From NCBI RefSeq assembly GCF_963678635.1, contig NC_087065.1, forward strand, positions 35,581,807 through 35,645,806: 64,000 nucleotides of DNA, written 5' to 3'. Below are positions 12,810-24,800 of this stretch, piece after piece. Source of the stretch: Symsagittifera roscoffensis. Taxonomy: Eukaryota; Xenacoelomorpha; Acoela; Convolutidae. Numbering within the stretch: the first letter of the stretch is position 1; each line of letters opens with the position of its first letter. The translations under genes were made by a program, and so were the position numbers. The notes below the pieces were generated by a model, which saw only the letters and a program-made list of their open reading frames with translations, made no database searches and had not been told where the DNA came from.

Positions 12810-15800
12810 CTGCATGCAAACAGATGCAAACTCAATAATTCAGTGACTATGAAACTCTCCCGAAGTGGAAAAAAAATAAAAGAGATTTAGAAATTCCCTA
12901 GTTTCGAACAAATTGCGATAAATTGCCAAGTCTTGAACAAGTTGCTAAACCGAGTGGAGCGGTTCGAACAAGTACAGGTTATGTAGAGTGAAACTAAAAA
13001 TATGGTGTATATTTGTTTGTTTTTGCTACTCTTTGTTCTTTCTTTCCCATTTTGAAAAGGAAATTCCAAAATCCAAACCAATAAAAAAAACGGCGAGAAC
13101 AAAATCTGAGACCTTATATAAAGCAAAATATCTCACAATTTCACATCGCATTTTTGTAACCATTGATATGATGGAGTTTTTTTTATTGATTTACACAAAA
13201 GCGACGCAAAAAAAACAGCAAAAAACGGCAAGAAGTGTTATAAAATTCATGTCTTGAAAAAAAAACTGCGGGATTCAAGTCATCGCGACAACGTTACCAC
13301 AAAACCATGCCTTTTAGCTAACACAGAAACTTTGGACTGAGCTTGGCAAATAAATGTCAGTCATACCTGAATTGGTAAAAGTGGCCTCGTCATTTAACAC
13401 GAAAACTCTTAGCTGCACGTGTGCTAAGAAGGCCGCAGTTGATGTTTGCACATTGAGAATTTATGGGCTTAAGCATTCATTTTTCTATCCAGTAGAAACA
13501 TCAGCTATGATACCTTATCTAACTAAGAAAAAATAAAATTTATTTACTACCTTTGAGGTTTAGTCTGAACAGAGAATTGTTGATGATGTTCAGCTTGTGG
13601 GGTTGCATGGTGTACTGGAGAACAGTCTCGCAACTCAGTTTCCACCCGAAGCAGTCGCTCTCGCAGAACATGAGGCTCACAGGCACTCCTTGATCGTGTA
13701 CTATGCTTTCACACAGAACCCAAACACGCGATTCCTATCACGAAATGACAGCGAATTGACACAGTTTAAGTTGCAATACAGTTGCAATAACCATCACCCG
13801 CGATTCCTATTACAAGATATGAGCCAATTAAATAGCTCAATTTGTAGCAAACTACTTTTTGATCGTAACTGAGCCTGTGGAAAGCAAAACATTGGATTTA
13901 AAAAGGACGCCGAGTGATATGACCCTCTTAGCCAGGGGCGGATCTAGGATTTTCTCGAGGGGGGGGGGCGGATTTTCAAAAAAATTTCGAAAATTTTGAC
14001 GACCTTTTTTTTAGGTCGACCAAATTTATTTTTCGAGCTCTCCCAAAGCACGGTTTTGTCCCAATTTTGGCCAAATTTTTTGCGCCGCAGGCAAAATTTT
14101 GAAAAAACAGGCCAAAAAAGGCGTTTTTAGGCACTTTTTGGAAAATTTTGACCGAAAAATTGCGTTTTTTTCGGCGCGCGGTGCCCCCTCAAAATTAGTA
14201 TATATTGGCGCCGAAGGGGCCTTTAGAAAAATTTTAGGGTCGTTGGGCCAAAAATGGATTTCTTAAAAAGTATCAAAGGGAGGACCCTTTGGGTCGGCAG
14301 GGGGTCGAATCCCTGAGGGGGGGGGCGTCCGCACCCCCCCCCCCCTTCCCCCCTAAATCCGCCCCTGCTCTTAGCAAATCGTCATTATGGGTTGGTATAA
14401 GCAATTTGGTGAAAACATTTAGCCATGCCAAAAATCATTCTTCTTGAACTTTTGCGCGCTGTTTTAAGGCTAAGAGTTGGGAAAATATGTTTTTAGAAGC
14501 ACTAATAATTAAAAAATCATTTCAAAAAATTTCATAGTAGTATACTCAAATTATGTTACAAGATACGGGGAAGACTATTTTTGGACAGAAAAAGCTCTAA
14601 CTCATACTAACAGACTCCGTTTCCCAGCAGAACTCGAAAGTCTCTCCTTCTATTGGCTGGAATGGACTGGACACTCTTCCTGCTATCATGCACGACATCG
14701 ACACCACAAAGGAAGACAAATGGGCCAACTGAGCAACTGGATCCCTTTCGGCTAAAGCAACTCTGTCTAACAAATATGTGCACTGCAGCTGTTCAACCAT
14801 TCGCTGCAAAACACTAAGGGGTTCGTAGCAGCCGATAGGTAAATTCAGCGAAAATCTCGGCTGGTCTTTCCGGTTAGTGTTGATCGTGGTAGCTTGAGAG
14901 GATATAAATGCGAAAATGTTTTCGGCGCAAGAGCCTTGTCGGCTACCAGCACGAAGACTGGCTCGCTTGGCGAATCGATTTCTTAGTTTCGAGTAATCGT
15001 CAACAACTATTGATGGTCTCATGGGCCAGATTGGGGACGACTGAAATTAGAGAATGAATTTATTAAAGTTCGCCAGAACATTTGTAAGACACAGAGACGA
15101 AGCTGAGCTTCGCGTCACTTGCGATGCAATACTCGAAACAAAGTGGTCGAACAACCTTCAATAAAAGTCAAAAAAATTAGATCTACTCTAGAAACCAAAA
15201 ACAAATTAATACAATAGAATGCAAAAATTACCATCGGAGAATTTGACAGGCGGTAAAAAAAAACCAAAAATAACGAGCCGAAAACCTTAAAGCCGAAAAT
15301 TTTTTTTAAACAATTCATAAAAACTCAAAACTATAAAAAATTGTTAAGCTCACCCCCTCAAAACAGGGCAAAATGGGGCCACTTAATATGCCAAAACCTA
15401 TTAAGCCGAGAGAAAAGAAAAAACAAACAAAAATGAAATTTTAACAAACCGAATTGGTAAAATTACAACCAACATGCAAAAAATATTTCGAGCACGCCAT
15501 ATATCTGAAATACTAACATGCTCGAAACATCTCCGTTGCAACAGAAAGCCTAGTGGATGAATGAGTCCAGGATCCAGGAGATGAGTCCTGAGCCAAAATT
15601 TCTTTACGGGAAAAAAGTCTAGTACCCGATTGCAATAACCTTGCTACCGCAAGGGTAAAAAAATTTTGACGAAAATTGTGTTGGGAAATTGTGTTTCAGT
15701 TCAACCAAAACAAAAAAACGCTGCTGCAAATAGCTTAAATTTATCAGTATGTGAGAATGGTGGAGGGTCATAATATCGATTCGCTTCCCCTTTCGACATT

Positions 15801-18800
15801 ATTCAACCATTTCACTTTAACCAGACCGACCCTAAAACTTTTTCGAATTCTCTTACGGCAAAAATATCGACAAATTTTTAGGTCATGTTAAAGAAAATGG
15901 GTATAGAAGAAATGGAAGTTTTTGACACGTTTTGTCCAAAAAAAGCTGCAGTTATCAATTGATCAAAAAAAAGCTCCAATGAGATAAAAGTTTTAACGGT
16001 TTTGTAAAAAAAACCTACACAGAGCAAAAAATATATATCTGTATTACTCTAAGAAAAAAAAATTGTTTCATTCATTGGATTATCATGTGAAAATTTGTAT
16101 GATAGAAACACAGAGAAATCTACTTTTTCAAAGCAACTGTTTAGTCTGTTCAATGAAGAAGTTTAAGCAGTATTTAAAAACTTGGAAAACAAAACTCTCC
16201 AGGTCATGATGGCATCAGTAACAAAATGATATAACGCTCTGCACCAGTGATACCAACAATTCAATATAATTCCTTCAGTAATTGTATAATCAGTGATGTT
16301 TGTCCCAATTGTGCACAAATTTCAAATTTTTTCCTTAGAAAAAGCTTAGAAAAGATTATTTTCAAAAGGTTGACAAAATTAATTGACAAAAATTGATTTT
16401 CATCGGAAAAACAATTCGGTTTTAGAAAAAAGCGCTCTACCTGCTATACTGAAGGCAAAGAGTTAACGACGGATGCAATAGATAATAAAAACTATGGACA
16501 TGCTTGCTTTTATATTTGAGAAAAACCTTTCACATTAAAATCGCAACATAACTGAGGGAAAGATGGAGGAATATGGTTTTAGAGGTATTACTTAAAATTG
16601 GAACCATATATGACCAATAGATTAAAATTACTTCATTTACAAAAGCACCAGCAAATTGTAATTTCTCAACATGTGGCGTACCGCAAGTTTCTGTTCCAGG
16701 ACATTTTGCTTTCTCTGTACATAAACAACCTTCCTGCTTAATTGCAGCAAACCAAATCCTACCTTTTCGCCGATGACTTAATTTATTTGAGCTCTGAAAA
16801 AAGTCCACAGAAAATTGGAACATTTTCTGGTGATATTTTGCTTGTAAATAACTGGCGCAATGACAACAAACTAGTAATTAATACCTCGAAATGTCTGTTA
16901 GCAAATTTTGGCAGAGAAAAACTACGCTTCCGATGATATATTTTATCGACTTAAACTCCAGTGAGCGCTAATTTCAAGAATGGAGTTTGTGTACAAGACA
17001 CATGTTCATTATGTTTGTAACAAATTAATGGTGTTATTTTCAGAGGCCGATCTGTTTTTCCGAGTAAAAGCTCCTTCAATTGTTACAATGTATTTGCCAA
17101 ACAGCTCCAAGTTATGGAATTTTAGTTTACGGTGGCTGATCTAACCTCCAAAAATTTTTGTTGATGCAAAATAGACTAGTGAAAACAATTTTTTTTAAAA
17201 TTCCGATATGACATTAATTGAAAAATGGTGGTGAAATATCATATTAAAACTATTTTTGATTTATTTTTTTATCAGTTGCGTAATAAGACCATGGATCAAA
17301 ATAGAAATCAATCGCCCCTCAAAGGTTTTTCTTTGGATTCTCAAACTAGACCACTTACTCGCGGTTAATGCAAAATAAGGCTTAACTTGCCTATCATTCA
17401 AGCGAATACCAAAAAGAGATCATTTGAGGTGACTACCTTAAATTTGAAAAAAAAGTCCTAGCCTTAAGAAACTTTTACCAGACAATTTGACAGAAAAAAC
17501 TGAAGTGAACATAGGGTTTTGCGTTCAAGATAAGCGTTAGTTATTTTTAAAAAATATAATGGATTTAATCTTTTACAATCACGTGCACTATATTACTCCA
17601 ATCCTTAAAAACAATTTCTAGCACGGTTTTTCAGGGCTCCTTTTAAAAAGCTGTAAAGCTCAATACAAGACTGCTCGTATCAGGGCCAAGCCCTGATTGT
17701 TCCGACTGCCTTTTAAGGCCTGTGGAGCACTAATAATATGGAAAATTCAAGTGTAATAAAACAAAATTAAAAATAGAACTTTTTTTTTAAAAGTTGAGAC
17801 TTTTTCTGAAAATCATCCCCTCACACGCAATAAAAAGTACAAAAAATGATAAATTTCGCTCCTAGTAACAAATCAATTATGGCATTTAAGCTTCCTTCAA
17901 CCAATTTGGAACGATTTCTAAGACGGATTAAATCTCCGCTTACGCGTAAATAGCATGAAATACATCGCGCTTTAATTGTCCCAAATTGGCAATCTTTAAA
18001 CCCCATAACTTCACGAAAAATGATCCCACGTAAAATCTTGTTTCAAATTGTAGCTTAACCCAACAATAGCTTTCGAATGATTCAAAAAATTCCATCAAAA
18101 ATGGCCAGTTAAAAAGTCGAAATTTGTCTGAAGAAAAAACCCACCCCGAGCACAAATATTCCTTTACTTTCTTTACGAAAGTCGAGAAGAATTACTTTCG
18201 TTATGAGTTCTTGATGTGAACAATGAGTTCTTGATGTGTTCAGCTAATTGAAATAATAGTAATGTAAACATTCTGTTTGTTCTAACATATCTACATTAAT
18301 TCACGTTTAAGTTCAAGTTCAATTTGCTCGAACTAAAAAAAATCTACGAAAGCGATCAAAAATTGTTCGAGAATACGCCCCGTAATGAAGACCCTGGACT
18401 CGCGCCTGTTCAATCCAAAATAAACATTGGCGTGAAAAATTTTAAGCTGGTCTATTCAGGGGCCAGGATGTTGAATTGATCTACCTGATTTTGGGCGGAA
18501 ACAAAACCTCGGCCGCATCCCAAGTAGCTTTTTTCTGTGGCAAGAAAAAAAGCTGAATGAGACGTTGCTCACATAGTGTATCATTCAAATAAATCTCCAG
18601 CTGTTATATAAAAAGAGGGGGGCACACTAACCGGTGTTGATGACGTCACAGTGTCCCGGCGTTGTTGGTGCTCCCGTGGTAGTTGGAATGAGTCGTCCTC
18701 TGAGTTTGTGCTCCTCTGCATGTTTCGCTCATGCATGTTGGCCACGAGTTTGGCACAGGCCACATTGCTAATAGAAGCCTCATTCGACACTCGCAACAGG

Positions 18801-21800
18801 TGCGAATAATCACTAAAAAGTAGACGTTTACTTTGGTTCTCACCTTAGCTATTTTACATCCAATTGTGGTGTACTGGCCCCAAAACGTTTCTTGAAGCGC
18901 CAATACATACTAGATTTGAAAAGAGAATGAGTCAAAAAACGTAGTTTTTTATCAGAATCTTTCAAAAGTTTTTGTTCCTGTCAAATTGCACTTCAAATTT
19001 TCGATAGAGCCCGCGTTGGTTTAACTCAACTGTTACAAATACAAATATTACGGAACACGAGTTGGAAAAGAGGCATATTGGCTATAACGAAAAAAAAACT
19101 TAAAGAACGAACTTTTCGATAGCAGCTCCAGATGATATGAACGAAATACACTGCATTGCCAACTCCTTGAAACTTTGCTCAGTCTTGTACATCTCTTTCG
19201 CCAAAACAGCCGCAGAGTTTTTGCCATCAGTCACTTCCACTAGTTTTGTCCCGTCAATTTCGAAAAGAGCATTCAAACTTGAAAAGAACTCCACTTTATT
19301 CGTCTTTATTCCAATACAAATATAATAGTTGGGTCTATAAAAGGCGAGGTTAGAAGTAAGTCTCAAAATCAGGGGGAAAAATACCCCCCCCCCCTCCCCC
19401 TATTGTTCTTGGAAATTCGACGTCCTCATTTTCTAAGAATTGGACACCTTTGACGACCCAATACACGCAAATTTTCGCAAATAAGGGTCTGTGTACAATT
19501 TCAGAAGAACACGGTTTCAAATTTATCATCTGACCTGTTTTGGCCGACTAAAATATACTAATTTTGAGGGGGGAGCGATTTTTTGGTCATAATTTTTCAA
19601 AAAGTGCCTAAAAACAGCTTTTTTTTTTGGATTTTTTCAAAATTAAACCGTGCTTAGGGAGAGCTCGAAAAATCAATTCGGCCGACTTTAAAAAAAGGTC
19701 GACAAAATTTTCGAAAAATTTCAAACTTTTTTTGAAAATCCGCCCCCCCCCCCCCCCCCCCCTCGAGAAAATCCTAGATCCGCCCCTGGAATCAATATAA
19801 CTTATTGGACCCAACTATCATACTTCTACCTGTAATTCAAACAGCTGATTTTGTAAGGACACAATTAACGAGCGTAAGTTATCGGCTTTCAGAGGGGGTT
19901 CGGGTCGTGGTGAGTCGTCGCTGCTGCTCTCGTCTTGAAAGGAGGCTGATGAATTTGGTGTCGTGAGAGAAAGAAACGGCTTGCCAGTAGACTTTTGTGC
20001 GTTGAATAGAGCGTCTACCCATTGCTGATATGACGGAACCTCTTTTGCCTGTTTTGGAGATTATTAGTAATGAAAAAAGGTTAAATAAACTAGAGCAAAA
20101 AAGTTCTAACAAATTAAAATGAATAGCAAAACTACGCCTGGAAAAACATGTTTTGAAAAAACAATAACAAACAATTCCCAGCCCAAGTTCCTGATTAATA
20201 GTCAAATGTCTTCTTTAGATGGCCGTTTGCCTGCCTTTATCATAATTACAAAAACAAATTCCAACCAAATCAGCAGAAATAGCTCTTTCAATTTAAAATC
20301 GACTAATTGAAACGAAAGCGAACAGAAAAGTCTAGTCAGAATATCAACGCAAAAAACGGCCAATTAGATTATTGATAAAAACTGTTTTTGTATTACAATG
20401 CAACCGTTGGCTGAGTCAAAAACACTTAGAACTGGCAGGGGCGGATTTAGGGGGGGGGGGCGAGGGGGCGGACGCCCTTCCCCCCCCCCCCCGCCCCCTC
20501 AGGGATTCGACCCTCTGCCGACCCAAAGGGTCCCCCCCTTTGATACTTTTTCAGAAATCCATTTTTGGCCGACCGACCCTAAAATTTTTCTAAAGGCGCC
20601 TTTGGCGCCTATATATACTAACTTTGAGGGGGAGCGCGCGCCAAAAAAAAACGCAATTTTTTTGTCAACATTTTTCCAAAAAATTGCCCAAAAACGGCTT
20701 TTTTGACTGTTTTTTCAAAAATTTGCCTGCGGCGCAGAAATTTAGCCAAAGTAGGGGCAAAACAGCAGTGCTTTGGGAGAGCTCGAAAAATCAATTTGGT
20801 CGACCTAAAAAAAAAAAAAAGGTCGTCAAAATTTTGGAAAACTTTTTGAAAATCCGCCCCCCCTCGAGAAAATCCTAGATCCGCCCCTGAGAACTGGCAA
20901 GGACCGAAGTTAAGACGATACACAAGGGAAAAGACCAACATACGAACTGTTCAGCTCTTCACGGAGACTCACGGTTGTGCCCGTTTAAAAAATTAAAACA
21001 ATTTTTTGGCCTTTTCCCTAATAATCAATTATCTGGCAATTTTATTTTCACAGAAGCAAAGCTTCGCATGACTTGCGATACAGCACAAACCTAAAAAACA
21101 TGAAAGTCCAAAAAATAAATGTTGAAAAAAAGGTCTACCAAAATTTTCGAATGTCTCGATATAAGTTTATTTTCAATATAGTTTAACATTTCAGTATGAA
21201 ATTAGCAATGGAACAAAAATTAGGAAGCGGAAATAAATTAGGGCATTAGTTGAGCAGAAAAAAAAGATTTTCTCAAAAATTTTTCAAGTAACCCTCTGAA
21301 ACTACAAAGAACAGAACTGGCAACTATGAAATAACTGCTTACATCAAAAGAAAAATCCGTGATAATGCAACTAAACCGACAAAACTTGAGCAGACAAACA
21401 AAAGTCTGACATAGCAATTTTTACCGAAAAAAACTCCAATTTCGAACACAATGAAAAAAACAAGGTTCGGCCGGGACTCGAACCCAAGAATCTAGGGTGC
21501 AAAGTCGACCACTTTACCTCCAGGCCAAGTGGGAACGATCCTGCAAACTGATCTGATTCAATAACAAAAATGTCTCCAGTTACTGGAGACAACACTCACA
21601 AAGAGCGTGAACCTAAAACGCAAACATAGAAAAGCAGCTCCTTTCTTTTACAACGGTTTTCAAATCTTCAAAAAGGCGTTAATACAATTATTGACATAGA
21701 TACTGATATCAGGGGCGGATTTAGGGGGGGGGGGCGGACGCCCCCCCCCCCTCCCTCGGGGATTCGACCCCCTGCCGACCCAAAAGGTCCCCCTTTGATA

Positions 21801-24800
21801 CTTTTTCAGAAATCCATTTTTGGCCGACCGACCCTAAAATTTTTCTAAAGGCGCCTTCGGCACCAATATATACTAACTTTGAGGGGGAGCGCGCGCCAAA
21901 AAAAACGCAATTTTATTGCCAAAATTTTTCAAAAAGTGCCCAAAAACGGCTTTTTTGACTGAAAACGGCTTTTTTTCAAAAATTTGCCGGCGGCGCAGAA
22001 AAATTAGCCAAAATAGGGCCAAAACAGTGCTTTGTGAGAGCTCGAAAAATTAATTTGGTCGACCTAAAAAAAGATCGTCAAAATTTTCGCATTTTTTTGA
22101 AAATCCCCCCCCCCCCCCCCCCCCCCGAGAAAATCCTAGATCCGCCCCTGACTGATATCCTTTTAGAATGAGTCTAACTTAACTTTACACGAACTAAAAA
22201 ATGTCTCTGGCAAAATGTCGGCTAATGAAAAATTTCTTCGGGACTTCTGCTTAATGTCTCTGAAACTTCCACTACTGATTTTGTGTCTATGATTTTTTAC
22301 ATTTTACGTTCAAAAATTTTCAGTTATAATGGGGTAAACGCACGAGCTAAAATTCACCGCGAAAACCTTTAAGAAAATGATATCAGTATCAAAGAAATTA
22401 TATGTCTTCTTGCAAAGGTTTCTGACTCTGGAACAAGTTGGAATGACTCACTCCTACCGTCCCTACTACGGAAAAACTACCTCTAGATTGTGTCTTTATG
22501 CCTTGTTTATTGCTCATCATACTATATGCTCTTAATTATCGTGGTCTCGTCAGGTGTTTTGGATCCTCAACTTCTTACGAGAGTTAACTGAAATTATCAG
22601 CAGCCTTAACAGTAATTTATTTTCAACTGTTGCGTGACTACAGGTTCTGTTAAGTTTTGCGGTGGCAAGAACTTCATCAAGTGCAAAGATGTGTTTCAAG
22701 TTTTAACTGCTCATAGATCTCTTCGCAGTGAATGTGTCACAAAGCTGAGGTCAAGAGTACAAAGAACCGATTACGCGACACATCCTATTCCATGCGCGTC
22801 TCAAAACTGATAATTTATCTATACGATAAACTCGGCGCTGAACTTATTCCTCCTAATGAAGAGTCTATTCAACTGGTAGCGGAATACTCAAAGAATTGCA
22901 CTATCAAGAAATTCGCTTTACAGAACCCCTGTTTTTGGACTATATGGTGCTATTAGACGCTCTGTGTTTGCTAATTTGTTTTTAAATGTTTTTTGTTTGA
23001 ATGCTTTTTAATCCTTTAAAGGTAATTAGGTCTATTACTACTACTACTAAGAAAAACAAGCAAGACTTGTAAAAAAAGTCGTTTACGGGAAAAACAAGTC
23101 TAGTTTCGGATTACGAAATACTTGCTCTCACAAGTGTAATTACTTCGGTATTGATCAATTATCTAGCAGTTTTACTTTCGAAGCGTAGTTCAACGGAGGA
23201 ATCGGAGAAATTCAAAAATATACAGTCAAAAATCTCAAAAACGCTCTTATTTTGTGTCAAGGATTTGGAATATAATTCCATTTTATTAATTTATAATCTA
23301 CTTTAACCTTTGATTTCATATTCTATACATACGAGGACGGAAATAAAACAAACATATCACGAATCAATGTTTCCTCCATATAATCAAAATACACTAATAT
23401 TTTCTCTCAATGACCCTAACAAAATATAGTTTTTACTCTTTTTTCTCCATATAATCCCAAAAACTTGTTTACTAGTCACTATCGCGTTCAATTTTTTTTG
23501 TGTTTTGCTAAATTTGTGCGATTTTATTTAAAGCTTAAAGAGTTCACAGAGGCAAAGCTGAGCTTCGCACCACGTGCGATACAAAATAAAGCACCGAAAT
23601 CAAAAGATAATTTTCAAGCGAAAATTGAAGTTGAAAGAAAATCGCAGAAATTGAAGGCTATTAAGTCAAGAAAAATCACACTGCAATTATTTCAGAAATC
23701 AATTACCTGAAACAAAAGAAGGATTCGGGCTGAAATCCATCCATTTCTGTCTCATCACCAATTAGATGGAAACGATAAGATAAAATTCAGTTAAAAAATT
23801 GAGATGCAAAAAATCCTAAATGTATTCAAAAACGGTTCATTAACTTTTGCAACCAAACAACCTGCATCTGCAACAAAAACAATCGGGGATAAAAGGGCAT
23901 ATGCGCTATTTGCTATAGCTTAAGATCAAAATCAAAGAACAAAAATTGAAAAACAAAATTTCAAAAAAATTAGCAAAAATTGCCCAAAAAAAGAATATGA
24001 AGAAAATCTGAAAAATTCTGAAAGCCTAAAAACAACCCAATTACATCATTTAAGTCAAAGTTGAAATTCATACGCAACGGTGAGAGAGCTAGCAGGATCA
24101 CAACAACATAACAAACAAGAAAAAGATGCCGGCAAGCGAAATAAAAAACACAAGTTTATTGTTTTATGAAAAACCTCAACCATATTCCACACCCCTGGAT
24201 CTCGTGCAACACTTGCCGTCAAATTCTTTTGTATCGAAAACAATTGAGTCAAATTGCAAAACAAAATCTGGAATTTTATCAACTTTTTTTTCAAAGTTTT
24301 TTTGACATTTTAAAATAATACGCTGAACCATTAACTAGCAACGATTCCAAATGAAACAGCCCAAACCTAACACAAACTGAACTAATTAAAACTAAAAATA
24401 CTGCCACACACTTTAGGAGCAAAAAACATCAGAAAGCAAACATGAAAAAAAACTGCAAAAAATTCTCTGTGAGTCTGACACGTGTCAGTCAATTTCAAAA
24501 AACTTTTTCCAGCAGAAAATTTTAGCACGAAAAAAATTAGAAGACTATGAACTACAGTTACCCTCATGAAAATGAAGAAAAAAGTAATCAAAAAAAGTAG
24601 AAAAAAGTTTAGGAAGAATAATACCCGGCAATAAAGCTTACAAAAATTTGGAGGAAATCAAAAAAAGCCGACAAAAAAATCAATTTGTCAAAAAATTGTT
24701 TAGCTATAAAATAAGAATAATTTCAACAGCTCTATACCAGTTGAACTACAGCTAGTAGACGCGAAACTTGGGTAGAGCTTAAAATGCAGATGACCAAATT

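Noticed and set aside
17821-18006. Minus-strand frame in HINE-like family 2
   Set aside because: Not maintained in the copies at 25.2 and 34.7 kb, where indels shift the frame.
18646-18903. 85-codon frame overlapping ORP exon 4
   Set aside because: It runs through a good splice acceptor, and its sequence is less protein-like than the other frame. Using its 5' part as an exon would need an intron of about 31 bases.
20398-20706. Gly/Pro-rich frames over 20.4-20.9 kb
   Set aside because: They are translations of G-runs, C-runs and the interior of a hAT-type MITE.
21464-21541. Functional tRNA gene
   Set aside because: A and B boxes are present, but the acceptor stem does not pair and the anticodon arm is poor.
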